Counted from the stretch's first letter, positions 44,401 through 57,002 are shown. The stretch is DNA of 64,000 bases from Panulirus ornatus (GCF_036320965.1 NC_092228.1:11926807-11990806), one strand, 5' to 3'. Notes: generated from the sequence alone by a model not told the origin. Numbers and translations are program-made.

Positions 44401-47400
44401 CGGTGATTCCCCTGGATTGTGGACGGTGATTCCCCTGGATTGTGGACGATGATTCCCCTGGATTGTGGACGATGATTCCCCTGGATTGTGGACGATGATT
44501 CCCCTGGATTGTGGACGGTGATTCCCCTGGATTGTGGACGAAGATTCCCCTGGATTGTGGACGGTGATTCTCCTGGATTGTGGACGGTGATTCCCCTGGA
44601 TTGTGGACGATGATTCCCCTGGATTGTGGACGATGATTCCCCTGGATTGTGGACGATGATTCCCCTGGATTGTGGACGGTGATTCCCCTGGATTGTGGAC
44701 TATGATTCCCCTGGATTGTGGACGATGATTCCCCTGGATTGTGGACGGTGATTCCCCTGGATTGTGGACGGTGATTCCCCTGGAATGTGGACGATGATTC
44801 CCCTGGATTGTGGACGATGATTCCCCTGGATTGTGGACGATGATTCCCCTGGATTGTGGACGGTGATTCCCCTGGATTGTGGACGATGATTCCCCTGGAT
44901 TGTGGACTATGATTCCCCTGGATTGTGGACGATGATTCCCCTGGATTGTGGACGATGATTCCCCTGGATTGTGGACGGTGATTCTCCTGGATTGTGGACG
45001 ATGATTCCCCTGGATTGTGGACGGTGATTCCCCTGGATTGTGGACGATGATTCCCCTGGATTGTGGACGGTGATTCCCCTGGATTGTGGACGATGATTCC
45101 CCTGGATTGTGGACGGTGATTCCCCTGGATTGTGGACGGTGATTCCCCTGGATTGTGGACGGTGATTCCCCTGGATTGTGGACGATGATTCCCCTGGATT
45201 GTGGACGGTGATTCCCCTGGATTGTGGACGGTGATTCCCCTGGATTGTGGACGGTGATTCCCCTGGATTGTGGACGATGATTCCCCTGAATTGTGGAGGG
45301 TGATTCCCCTGGATTGTGGACTATGATTCCCCTGGATTGTGGACGGTGATTCCCCTGGATTGTGGACGGTGATTCCCCTGGATTGTGGACGGTGATTCCC
45401 CTGGATTGTGGATGGTGATTCCCCTGGATTGTGGACTATGATTCCCCTGGATTGTGGATGGTGATTCCCCTGGATTGTGGACTATGATTCCCCTGGATTG
45501 TGGATGGTGATTCCCCTGGATTGTGGACTGTGATTCCCCTGGATTGTGGACGATGATTCCCCTGGATTATGGACGGTGATTCCCCTGGATTGTGGACGAT
45601 GATTCCCCTGGATTGTGGACGGTGATTCCCCTGGATTGTGGACGGTGATTCCCCTGGATTGTGGACGATGATTCCCCTGGATTGTGGACGATGATTCCCC
45701 TGGATTGTGGACGATGATTCCCCTGGATTGTGGACGGTGATTCCCCTGGATTGTGGACGATGATTCCCCTGGATTGTGGACGGTGATTCTCCTGGATTGT
45801 GGACGGTGATTCCCCTGGATTGTGGACGATGATTCCCCTGGATTGTGGACGATGATTCCCCTGGATTGTGGACGATGATTCCCCTGGATTGTGGACGGTG
45901 ATTCCCCTGGATTGTGGACGATGATTCCCCTGGATTGTGGACGGTGATTCCCCTGGATTGTGGACGATGATTCCCCTGGATTGTGGACGATGATTCCCCT
46001 GGATTGTGGACGATGATTCCCCTGGATTGTGGACGATGATTCCCCTGGATTGTGGACCGTGATTCCCTTGGATTGTGGACGGTGATTCCCCTGGATTGTG
46101 GACGGTGATTCCCCTGGATTGTGGACAGTGATTCCCCTGGATTGTGGACGGTGATTCCCCTGGATTGTGGACGGTGATTCCCTTGGATTGTGGACGGTGA
46201 TTCCCCTGGATTGTGGACGGTGATTCCCCTGGATTGTGGATGGTGATTCCCCTGGATTGTGGACGGTGATTCCCCTGGATTGTGGACGGTGATTCCCCTG
46301 GATTGTGGACAGTGATTCCCCTGGATTATGGTCGGTGATTCCCCTGGATTGTGGACGATGATTCCCCTGGATTGTGGACGGTGATTCCCCTGGATTGTGG
46401 AGGGTGATTCCCCTGGATTGTGGACGATGATTCCCCTGGATTGTGGACGGTGATTCCCCTGTATTGTGGACGATGATTCCCCTGGATTGTGGACGGTGAT
46501 TCCCCTGGATTGTGGACGGTGATTCCCCTGGATTGTGGACGGTGATTCCCCTGTATTGTGGACGATGATTCCCCTGGATTGTGGACGGTGATTCCCCTGG
46601 ATTGTGGACGATGATTCCCCTGGATTGTGGACCGTGATTCCCTTGGATTGTGGACGGTGATTCCCCTGGATTGTGGACGGTGATTCCCCTGGATTGTGGA
46701 CGGTGATTCCCCTGGATTGTGGACGGTGATTCCCCTGTATTGTGGACGATGATTCCCCTGGATTGTGGACGGTGATTCCCCTGGATTGTGGACGATGATT
46801 CCCCTGGATTGTGGACCGTGATTCCCTTGGATTGTGGACGGTGATTCCCCTGGATTGTGGACGGTGATTCCCCTGGATTGTGGACGGTGATTCCCCTGGA
46901 TTGTGGACGGTGATTCCCCTGTATTGTGGACGATGATTCCCCTGGATTGTGGACGGTGATTCCCCTGGATTGTGGACGATGATTCCCCTGGATTGTGGAC
47001 GGTGATTCCCCTGGATTGTGGATGGTGATTCCCCTGGATTGTGGACGATGATTCCCCTGGATTGTGGACGATGATTCCCCTGGATTGTGGATGGTGATTC
47101 CCCTGGATTGTGGACTGTGATTCCCCTGGATTGTGGACGATGATTCCCCTGGATTGTGGACGATGATTCCCCTGGATTGTGGACGATGATTCCCCTGGAT
47201 TGTGGACGGTGATTCCCCTGGATTGTGGATGGTGATTCCCCTGGATTGTGGACGATGATTCCCCTGGATTGTGGACGGTGATTCCCCTGGATTGTGGATG
47301 GTGATTCCCCTGGATTGTGGACGATGATTCCCCTGGATTGTGGACGATGATTCCCCTGGATTGTGGAGGGTGATTCCCCTGGATTGTGGATGGTGATTCC

Positions 47401-47823
47401 CCTGGATTGTGGACGATGATTCCCCTGGATTGTGGAGGGTGATTCCCCTGGATTGTGGATGGTGATTCCCCTGGATTGTGGACGGTGATTCCCCTGGATT
47501 GTGGACGGTGATTCCCCTGGATTGTGGACTATGATTCTCCTGGATTGTGGACGATGATTCCCCTGGATTGTGGACGGTGATTCCCCTGGATTGTGGACGG
47601 TGATTCCCCTGGATTGTGGACGATGATTCCCCTGGATTGTGGACGATGATTCCCCTGGATTGTGGACGGTGATTCCCCTGGATTGTGGATGGTGATTCCC
47701 CTGGATTGTGGACGATGATTCCCCTGGATTGTGGACTGTGATTCCCCTGGATTGTGGACGATGATTCCCCTGGATTGTGGACGGTGATTCTCCTAGGTTT
47801 TAGACGGTGATTCCCGTGGGTTA
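41434..47823. repeat. 23-bp minisatellite array, about 277 units, with higher-order structure
   Basis: The core is ATTCCCCTGGATTGTGGA followed by five variable bases (ACGGT, ACGAT, ACTAT, ATGGT, AGGGT, ACTGT). Unit length is almost always 23 bp; a 24-bp unit with CCCCTTGG occurs near 42221. Blocks of units recur: a rare TGAATTGTGG unit at 44091 returns at 45287, 52 units on. GTATTGTGG units at 46737 and 46921 are exactly 8 units apart. No gene is seen inside. Confidence 0.98.
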
Positions 47824-48034
47824 GGTCTATCTTTAGATTCGCTTAGACAGGTACAGGAACGTGTCATAATTTAACGCTCAAGCCATCTTCTTCTTTTTTT
47901 TTCCCGGTGATGTTTAAAGGCCAACATATCACGGTAGGTGCAGTTGATATATGGAAATAAGGTCTTTGGAACTTGTATAAACAGGTCCGTGAGGGTTATT
48001 TTTATGACTGTTTCTAACGTCAAAGGAAACCTTA

Positions 48035-48400
48035 AACCCATGAGCACGACAGTACAACCCATGAGCACGATATTACGACCCTTGAGCACGACGGCACAAC
48101 CCGTGAGCACTATAGTGCAACCACTGAGCACGGTGGTACAACCCTTGACCACGGTTGTACGAGCACGAAGGCACACCCCGTGACCACGATGACACGACCC
48201 TTGAGCCCGAAGGCACAACCCGTGACCACGGTGGTACGACCCTTGAGCCCGAAGGCACAACCCTTGACCACGATGATACGACCCTTAAGCACGAAAGCAC
48301 AACCCGTGACCACGATGATACGACCCTTGAGCACGAAGGCACAACCCGTGACCACGGTGGTACGACCCTTGAGCTCGAACGCACAACCCTTGATCGCTGT
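48035..48400. repeat. 21-bp tandem repeat (42-bp dimers)
   Basis: Units alternate between GAGCACGAAGGCACAACCCG and TGACCACGGTGGTACGACCC-like forms. About 17 units are seen. Because 21 is a multiple of three, several frames stay open on both strands. I do not accept them as genes. Confidence 0.93.
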
Positions 48401-48414
48401 GGTGCTGCTCTTGT

Positions 48415-48520
48415 CTCCAGGCTGGCCTGTGTGACGTGGTGGGTGCTTAAGACTCCAGGCTGGTTTGTGTGACGTGGTGAGGCTTGAGGCTGGCTTGTGT
48501 AGCAAGGTGAGGGTGTGAGG
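48415..48520. repeat. Short degenerate tandem repeat
   Basis: Three loose copies of CAGGCTGGCCTGTGTGACGT followed by GGTG, next to the 21-bp array. Confidence 0.6.
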
Positions 48521-49265
48521 CAGGTCAGGGAGGGCGGTGGGAGGCAGGGAAACGGGTAGGGACAATAACCCGTGGACCATGGTAGTGTAGCCTCATTTCA
48601 GGAGGCCTCGGAACACCACATGAAACTGTAGATTCTTCTTTGGTGTATACTGAGAACTCAGTCTCCATATATACCACCGCTTAACTCTTTACACCTCCTT
48701 CTCTATAACTCGTATACCTATATATTACCTTATATATACCTTACTGGTGTTCCTGGGCCCCCGCTTGCTTGGGGTTACAGTGTGAGTGAAAAAAAACCAC
48801 AATTCGCGTGGCTGTATAATTGGGAATACAGTTTCATCAAATAAGTTCTGACTCCAGTGGTGTTCACATTTTCCTGCTTCTGGAAGTAACGCAGACTTGG
48901 GCTACTGGAGCCTGCCGAAAGAAATCCTGGGTAATACATGGACTCGTTCTTAGAAAATGGTCCTGGGTAATCATGAATAGATATACATGTCATTTACCTG
49001 TATGTCCCCTATCTTGTTACTCATATATATGTATAAATACCACCTGGTATATAACCCTTTTATACGTATACACCATCTCTGTATAGCTTAGTCATGTGTA
49101 TAAGCTAGGATACGTTTATAACAAGTCATACAATAGAAACTCATGTTCCAACATACATATATCTCGTATATAAGCTTTGGTCCTCCTCTTCATGATTTTG
49201 GTGACTCTTTCCTCGTGGTTCCTCGACATTTCCCAAATCATTTGACAGGGTGTAGAATAAGTCTT
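48521..49265. other. No gene seen
   Basis: AT-rich unique-looking sequence with a few TATATA words. Confidence 0.35.
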
Positions 49266-49269
49266 TCAG

Positions 49270-49550
49270 TAGTTAGCCGAGGTAGTTCATGAGTTAGTAG
49301 TGTCATTTCAGTAGTTAGTAGTGGTAGCTAAGTAGTTAGTCAATGTAGTTCAGGAGTTAGTAGTGGTAGCTCAGGAGTTAGTCAAGGTAGTTCAGGAGTT
49401 AGTAGTGGTAGTTCAGTAGTTAGTAGTGGTAGCTCAGTAGTTAGTCAAGGTAGTTCTGGAGTTAGTAGTGGTAGTTCAGTAGTTAGTAGTAGTAGTTAGT
49501 AATGGTAGCTCAGTAGTTAGCAGTGGTAGTTCAGTAGTGGTAGCTGTAGG
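49270..49550. repeat. 21-bp degenerate tandem repeat (GTAGTTAGTAGTGGTAGCTC type)
   Basis: Imperfect units of GTAGTTAGTAGTGGTAGCTC and GTAGTTAGTCAAGGTAGTTC alternate. The G/T-rich composition continues through 49551-50091 without a clear period. Confidence 0.85.
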
Positions 49551-50091
49551 TGCAAGTGATGGCAGTTCGTAGTAGTAGTCGTGGCTTCTAGGGTTTTCTG
49601 TGGTGCCAGGTCTTGTAGTCTGTGGTGCTCGATCTTGTTGTTTGTGCTGGAAGTTTTCTTTTTTTTATGGTGTTTGTGGTGGCATATTTTAGGCTTAACG
49701 GTGGCAGTGTAGGTTAGTGGTAGTAATAGTAGCAGGTGATGGAAATACTGATACGGGTGTTGGTAGGATTGTGGCTGTGGATGGTAGTGGTTGCTGGTCA
49801 TATTGATAGTAAGTGATGGTAGTACTGGTGTCAGATGGTGGTATGGTGGTAGGTCACGTTATGTTTTTTATTGCTGGTGGCAGCACTGTCAGGAAATGAT
49901 TATGGTCTTGGTACGGTCTATAAGTGAATGATAATGTTGGCAGGAAGTAATGGTGGTGTCAGCCCTGTTAGCTGGTAGGTATGCTAATGATGGTAGCGAG
50001 TGAGGACGGTACACTTGCTGATGTCAGGTAATATGGTAGTGTTGGTAACGGTGTTGGGAGTAGGTGATGGTGATGGCAGTGGAGGAAACGA

Positions 50092-52233
50092 GTGGTGTTG
50101 GCCGTGGTGGTAGTGTTGGCAGCGAGCGACGATGATTGGTGGTGGTGGAAACGAGTGGTGTTGGCCGCGGTGGTGGTGTTGGCAGCGAGCGACGATGATT
50201 GGTGGTGGTGGAAACGAGTGGTGTTGGCCGTGGTGGTAGTGTTGGCAGCGAGCGACGATGATTGGTGGTGGTGGAAACGAGTGGTGTTGGCCGTGGTGGT
50301 AGTGTTGGCAGCGAGCGACGATGATTGGTGGTGGTGGAAACGAGTGGTGTTGGCCGTGGTGGTAGTGTTGGCAGCGAGCGACGATGATTGGTGGTGGTGG
50401 AAACGAGTGGTGTTGGCCGTGGTGGTAGTGTTGGCAGCGAGCGACGATGATTGGTGGTGGTGGAAACGAGTGGTGTTGGCCGTGGTGGTAGTGTTGGCAG
50501 CGAGCGACGATGATTGGTGGTGGTGGAAACGAGTGGTGTTGGCCGTGGTGGTAGTGTTGGCAGCGAGCGACGATGATTGGTGGTGGTGGAAACGAGTGGT
50601 GTTGGCCGTGGTGGTAGTGTTGGCAGCGAGCGACGATGATTGGTGGTGGTGGAAACGAGTGGTGTTGGCCGTGGTGGTAGTGTTGGCAGCGAGCGACGAT
50701 GATTGGTGGTGGTGGAAACGAGTGGTGTTGGCCGTGGTGGTAGTGTTGGCAGCGAGCGACGATGATTGGTGGTGGTGGAAACGAGTGGTGTTGGCCGTGG
50801 TGGTAGTGTTGGCAGCGAGCGACGATGATTGGTGGTGGTGGAAACGAGTGGTGTTGGCCGTGGTGGTAGTGTTGGCAGCGAGCGACGATGATTGGTGGTG
50901 GTGGAAACGAGTGGTGTTGGCCGTGGTGGTAGTGTTGGCAGCGAGCGACGATGATTGGTGGTGGTGGAAACGAGTGGTGTTGGCCGTGGTGGTAGTGTTG
51001 GCAGCGAGCGACGATGATTGGTGGTGGTGGAAACGAGTGGTGTTGGCCGTGGTGGTAGTGTTGGCAGCGAGCGACGATGATTGGTGGTGGTGGAAACGAG
51101 TGGTGTTGGCCGTGGTGGTAGTGTTGGCAGCGAGCGACGATGATTGGTGGTGGTGGAAACGAGTGGTGTTGGCCGTGGTGGTAGTGTTGGCAGCGAGCGA
51201 CGATGATTGGTGGTGGTGGAAACGAGTGGTGTTGGCCGTGGTGGTAGTGTTGGCAGCGAGCGACGATGATTGGTGGTGGTGGAAACGAGTGGTGTTGGCC
51301 GTGGTGGTAGTGTTGGCAGCGAGCGACGATGATTGGTGGTGGTGGAAACGAGTGGTGTTGGCCGTGGTGGTAGTGTTGGCAGCGAGCGACGATGATTGGT
51401 GGTGGTGGAAACGAGTGGTGTTGGCCGTGGTGGTAGTGTTGGCAGCGAGCGACGATGATTGGTGGTGGTGGAAACGAGTGGTGTTGGCCGTGGTGGTAGT
51501 GTTGGCAGCGAGCGACGATGATTGGTGGTGGTGGAAACGAGTGGTGTTGGCCGTGGTGGTAGTGTTGGCAGCGAGCGACGATGATTGGTGGTGGTGGAAA
51601 CGAGTGGTGTTGGCCGTGGTGGTAGTGTTGGCAGCGAGCGACGATGATTGGTGGTGGTGGAAACGAGTGGTGTTGGCCGTGGTGGTAGTGTTGGCAGCGA
51701 GCGACGATGATTGGTGGTGGTGGAAACGAGTGGTGTTGGCCGTGGTGGTAGTGTTGGCAGCGAGCGACGATGATTGGTGGTGGTGGAAACGAGTGGTGTT
51801 GGCCGTGGTGGTAGTGTTGGCAGCGAGCGACGATGATTGGTGGTGGTGGAAACGAGTGGTGTTGGCCGTGGTGGTAGTGTTGGCAGCGAGCGACGATGAT
51901 TGGTGGTGGTGGAAACGAGTGGTGTTGGCCGTGGTGGTAGTGTTGGCAGCGAGCGACGATGATTGGTGGTGGTGGAAACGAGTGGTGTTGGCCGTGGTGG
52001 TAGTGTTGGCAGCGAGCGACGATGATTGGTGGTGGTGGAAACGAGTGGTGTTGGCCGTGGTGGTAGTGTTGGCAGCGAGCGACGATGATTGGTGGTGGTG
52101 GAAACGAGTGGTGTTGGCCGTGGTGGTAGTGTTGGCAGCGAGCGACGATGATTGGTGGTGGTGGAAACGAGTGGTGTTGGCCGTGGTGGTAGTGTTGGCA
52201 GCGAGCGACGATGATTGGTGGTGGTGGAAACGA
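50092..52233. repeat. 63-bp tandem array, exactly 34 units, nearly perfect
   Basis: Units start at 50092 and recur every 63 bp to 52171 with no indel. All look identical except unit 2 (50155-50217), which has GCCGCGGTGGTGGTG for GCCGTGGTGGTAGTG, and the final bases of the array. Three frames are open through it (one +, two -) because 63 is a multiple of three; the + frame repeats VVLAVVVVLAAS and DDDWWWWKR. There is no sign of a real gene. A diverged unit lies just before, at about 50041-50091. Confidence 0.98.
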
Positions 52234-53440
52234 ATTGTCACTCACGTCATGGAGTAAGAAACTGTCGAATTTTGACCTCGCCAACCCTCCACAGCTCCGC
52301 TGCTGCCGACACCTCAGTAAGAAGGAGAGAACAGATCCAGGAATTGATTGGCATAACCCAAGACATGCATCCATCATGAGACGGGGAGGAGGAGGTGGGG
52401 GCTGTCTTAAGACAAGGGCCTGTGCCAGGTTAAGGCCTGGCGAATCTATAACAACAGCACCAGTCATCCGAGGCATAGACGTACACTGTGTTCAACTGAC
52501 GTCAGTCTCATGGGCAACGATCGTGTAAATATAGGTGTCTTATGTCCCTGAGTAGATGAATGACTGGCGACTGGGCACATTCCGACGCACTGTGGGATTG
52601 GGGGGGCGGGCACCGTTGAGCAAGTTGATCCATTCATAGAACTACCTGGCTGGCGCGTGCTGTACGGCAGTCCTGGCGGAATGTTGGTCCCGGTTCCCGA
52701 GCACTGGTCTCGCTCGCCACAACACATGACTCACCCACCGCCAGTAGTGCCCAGACACATAACTGGCTCCAGTCGTAGTAGCAGTAGCAGTCAACATTAT
52801 CCATACACCTTGACTGCTGCATAAGTTTATGATGAAAACCTCCAACGGAATAAAGTTCATGTTGATTTCTCTTTTAAGATCTACCACAATTATGCGAATC
52901 ACAAAGAGGAAGAGTATCAAGTCTGTTCAGTACAGTTATGAAATCGTGATAAGATGTACCAGTTCAAAGAGGAAAGGTGTCAAGTTCACCTCTTCATGTG
53001 TAGACTAGAGACGTGCGAGGTTCTACAGTAAGAAAAACAAAAGCAGTGTTTCCATCAGTTTCGTACTTCTGCTCAAATGTAGCAATGCCATTGTGTGACT
53101 GATGAAGATGGGCGGAGAAGAACACACCTGCTACTAGATTATCCGTCTCTTATCTACCAGCGTTTGTATCCCTACATATAAACACATACTTATGAACACA
53201 GGTGGCACTTCACTGACTCGCCCTGGTCGTTTTCGTGTCTTCACAGTTGTGAGATCACACCTCACTAAAGTCTGATATACGCATGTATATGTACCAGACA
53301 CCCTGGCTAGCTGCTGCAGTTGTCTCTCACTTTCCTGAAGATAAACTTCGATCTGTCCTGGTGATGGCTTATATTTTTTTTTTCAGAGAAGTTCGCTGTG
53401 TACCGGCATGTCCAGAGGACTCAAATGAACCCTCCTCACG
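52234..53440. other. No gene seen
   Basis: 52260-52530 is GC-richer with open frames on both strands that continue out of the satellite. I see no conserved pattern in them. Confidence 0.35.
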
Positions 53441-54260
53441 TCTTTAGTTTATTTGTACATTAAGATGCATAAATTCGTTAGCAGGTAGCAGCATCTGAAT
53501 GATGCATCTAGTTCCAAAACGAATTTACGTGATCTCTCCAGTGTTCCTGCACCCTCCTTGAATCCATTGTACGAGATCTGATCAAGGCTGGGAGCTGTAT
53601 GTGGATTGAGATCAGTGTTGAACCGATTTAGATTTTGTTTAATAGTCTTAATGATTTCGATGGTCTCTCCCTCATCCAATTTTATTCATGTTGGCACTAT
53701 TGTGGTATTTGTGAATACTCTTTGGAGGTTAGCGCTTCACATTGCTTTTCTATTTCAACAGCCCTTCCTTGTAAGTCTCAATCTGATTATTTGCCCTAAG
53801 GGTCAGTTTACTCATGGAACACTTTACTATTGTCATTTTTCTTGCCCCTAAAGATTTTTTAGATTTCTCTGTTCTTTTTTATTTTACTGTGATAATATTT
53901 TGCTCTCTTTTAAACCTTTCAAACATTCTCTGTGCACTGTACCGCATATACTTTCAAATATTTATCACCTCGCTTTCTAACCTCTTTATTTTGACCACAG
54001 ATTCCACTCTTTCTCTTAACTGAATCAAACCAGTTCCTGAAGTTAGCCCAACTGTTTATTTACCGTGTCATACTTCAAATCATCTTGCTCCAGTCTTGCC
54101 GCTCTTTCTGGTTTTCTTTGGCTCCATTTTTTGAAAATGGGTTTGCCTTTTTCATTTGATGATGATAGGTCTTAAAAACAGGGACTTTTCCAACATTGTG
54201 TTGAAATAGAAAGGTAAAAAATCCCTTTAGTATTTCCCGGTACACTCCTTGGTCTTCTGT
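53440..54260 (-). mobile_element. Decayed CR1/L2-like LINE fragment
   Basis: The minus strand at 53449-53679 reads IIKTIKQNLNRFNTDLNPHT, then APSLDQISYNGFKEGAG. This resembles the non-LTR segment LxxxKAxGPDGIxxxxLKEC that precedes the reverse-transcriptase fingers. Farther upstream (to about 54260) a broken frame rich in Lys/Arg/Glu fits the region between endonuclease and reverse transcriptase. Many stops. Confidence 0.5.
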
Positions 54261-54539
54261 CTGCTAGACTATACAAGAAGAATTTCACATCATCTTCCCC
54301 AACATTTGTTTACGTTTGTCTGCCGCCGTATGAAGTCGAACAGTGTAAGCTGTTTGTGTTAGGGCGTGACGTCATACAGTATTTCTTAGATACTGTAGTC
54401 AGACCCACTGCCACTATACATACACCTCGTTAACCAAGTAAGATATTAATGAATATCATTCAATCATCGGTGTTGTGTGTACAGCATCTTAATGTAGGTA
54501 TCGGGATTGCTGGATCAGACATGGTCTTTCCGTTCGTTA

Positions 54540-55300
54540 CCAGTTGCCTGTAGCCCGCCTGCAGAACCCTCAGTCTATGGCACTGTCCTCCCTGCGTTGT
54601 CTTGGTCTGATTGATGGCGACGTCGTTGGCCGTAGTCCGCTCCCATAGGATGATGGTGTCCTGAAGAGCACTGAAGTCATGAGAGTTGTTGATAGTGATG
54701 CCAAAGGAGAAGGAGTTTACTTAGTTCCAGCGGTGGTTTGCGTCCCTCAGGACGTCACTGCTAAGGATGAGGAAGCAGAGCGGCCCCATCTTGGTGCCTT
54801 GTAGGACACCGCAAGTAAGGGGTAGTAAGGTGGAGATGGCCCCTCGAAAGCGGATGGCTTAGTGTCGCCCGGCCAGGGAGTCCACCAGCTACGACGGGAT
54901 ACTCCCATAGTCCAAGGTCGACGGCTTTCTTTATGATGATGTTATGGTTGACCAAGACGAATACCTTAGTGAAGTCTATGAAGGTGAATGCCATCGAGGT
55001 CTTCCGCTTCTCCAAGTTGGTGTAGGTGAAGACTAGGAGGCTAACAAGGCAATGAGTGAGTGGTTCAGGAAGACTTCATGCTTCCAGATTGCCTAGGGTC
55101 TACTGAATCAGCAGTGTCGTCATAGGCTCAGTCAAACACAAAACGTTCTCAGAGTAGACTAGGGATCGGAGTGATGGCAAGAGGATGTAAGCTAATAAGA
55201 GACTCTGTGAATTTGGGTAGTGGATTGACATATGCTGTCGTCCAAGCTGTGGGGCATTTTAGACTGAGTGAAACATAAATTGTGGCGATTATCGGTGTAG
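54540..55300 (-). mobile_element. Decayed CR1/Jockey-like LINE fragment
   Basis: The minus strand carries SLTPIPSLVCE-like fingers in a broken frame, FGSMKSSSTTHSL, and then MAFTFIDFTKVFVLVNH (motif A, Asp of DF kept, later residues changed). LTCGVLQGTKMGPL (motif B) and NDSHDFSALQDTIILWE downstream follow. Several frame changes. It probably belongs to the same broad group as the 53440-54260 piece, but the two need not be one insertion. Confidence 0.65.
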
Positions 55301-55569
55301 CTCATTCACGGCAGAATTCCTTGTACAGTGTTACTGGAAGATATATGGGTGTGGTTGAGCGTACAGTTGAAGGCGCCTGGCTACCTGATATTCCTCTACT
55401 ATGTTTAGGGTTGGTGGATATGCTGGGAGGGAACTTATGTCTAGTGGTGGATGTCATTGGCCTAGTGTGTGTGTGTGCATGCATTTTTTTTCTTTTTTTG
55501 GCGTTTGACTCCTTTTCCCTTGATACATTACTCCTACCTCTGTGGGTAGCTTCGCATACCTGGTGAGCG

Positions 55570-55870
55570 GCAACCACCACAAGGGCTGAAGAGGGGGGCA
55601 GCCCTACAGGTTTGATGAGGTGAAAGACACCCTCCCATAAGCTTAGGTTAGGGACAAGCCTCCTCCCCTAGGCGTGAAGAGGAGTAGCCGGTTCCTACAG
55701 GTCTGGGTTAGTGGCAGGCCTCCTACCCCACGAATGGTGTGAGGTACTAGCTCCTCTTGCCTGAGTTATGGGCAGGCCTCCTCTCCCAGACACGATTTAG
55801 GGGTAGCCCCACAGACCTGGATGAGGGGCAGGCCTCTTACCCCAGGCACGTTTAGAGCAGGAACACGTGG
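55570..55870. repeat. Degenerate tandem repeat, about 60-bp period
   Basis: GGCAGGCCTCCTACCCCA-like words recur near 55650, 55713, 55771 and 55827, each followed by a variable segment with GGTAGCCC or TCCTACAGGTCTGG. Confidence 0.6.
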
Positions 55871-55981
55871 CAGCAGCTCATGACTCACACATACACCACC
55901 ACCCCTCCCAATATTTCTTTGTCTGGTGACGCGGGCCAGACCCCTGAGCGCATTAGGACCTTTGAACGTATTTAGTGCAAG

Positions 55982-55986
<5 letters not shown>

Positions 55987-56065
<79 letters not shown>
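55987..56065. repeat. (TA)n tract
   Basis: About 39 units; LINE copy 4 begins directly after it. Confidence 0.97.
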
Positions 56066-56068
<3 letters not shown>

Positions 56069-56994
56069 AGAAACTGCAGAAGCTGGTGACTGAGTTTGGA
56101 AAAGTGTGTGGAAGAAGAAAGTTAAGAGTAAATGTGAATAAGAGCAAGGTTATTAGGTACAGTAGGGTTGAGGGTCAAGTCAATTGGGAGGTTAGTTTGA
56201 ATGGAGAAAAACTGGAGGAAGTGAAGTGTTTTAGATATCTGGGAGTGGATCTGGCAGCGGATGGAACCATGGAAGCGGAAGTGGATCATAGGATGGGGGA
56301 GGGGGCGAAAATCCTGGGGGCCTTGAAGAATGTGTGGAAGTCGAGAACATTATCTCGGAAAGCAAAAATGGGTATGTTTGAAGGAATAGTGGTTCCAACA
56401 ATGTTGTATGGTTGCGAGGCGTGGGCTATGGATAGAGTTGTACGCAGGAGGATGGATGTGCTGGAAATGAGATGTTTGAGGACAATGTGTGATGTGAGGT
56501 GGTTTGATCGAGTGAGTAACGTAAGGGTAAGAGAGATGTGTGGAAATAAAAAGAGCGTGGTTGAGAGAGCAGAAGAGGGTGTTTTGAAGTGGTTTGGGCA
56601 CATGGAGAGGATGAGTGAGGAAAGATTGACCAAGAGGATATATGTGTCGGAGGTGGAGGGAACAAGGAGAAGAGGGAGACCAAATTGGAGGTGGAAAGAT
56701 GGAGTGAAAAAGATTTTGTGTGATCGGGGCCTGAACATGCAGGAGGGTGAAAGGAGGGCAAGGAATAGAGTGAATTGGAGCGATGTGGTATACCGGGGTT
56801 GACGTGCTGTCAGTGGATTGAAGCAGGCATGTGAAGCGTCTGGGGTAAACCATGGAAAACTGTGTAGGTATGTATATTTGCGTGTGTGGACGTATGTATA
56901 TACATGTGTATGGGGGGGGGGTTGGGCCATTTCTTTCGTCTGTTTCCTTGCGCTACCTCGCAAACGCGGGAGACAGCGACAAAGTATAATAAAA

Positions 56995-57002
<8 letters not shown>
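56066..57002 (+). mobile_element. RTE-like LINE, copy 4
   Basis: This is a 5'-truncated copy starting at GTGAGAAACTGCAGAAGCTG, downstream of motif C. It ends with the same 3' UTR as copy 3, then a run of about 14 A and (TA)n. Sequence is close to copy 3. Confidence 0.9.
56067..56802 (+). CDS. LINE reverse transcriptase C-terminal fragment
   Basis: The open frame (about 245 residues of element origin) covers only the part after FADDT: CEKLQKLVTEFGKVCGRRKL through GCEAWAMDRVVRRRMDV to RRRGRPNWRWKDGVKKIL. No start codon of its own; the upstream (TA)n keeps the frame open by chance. It has no catalytic core. Confidence 0.8.

Noticed and set aside
41434..47823. CRISPR-like or phage-like regular repeat
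   Set aside because: Repeats are directly adjacent without spacers, and the window is clearly eukaryotic. It is a minisatellite.
47871..48580. Five overlapping frames on both strands (to 156 codons)
   Set aside because: Translation of the 21-bp tandem array; they have no unique part with protein-like features.
49968..52476. Long open frames of 721 to 830 codons on both strands
   Set aside because: They lie within the perfect 63-bp array. Any frame without a stop in one unit stays open through all, and three are open at once. No non-repeat domain is attached.
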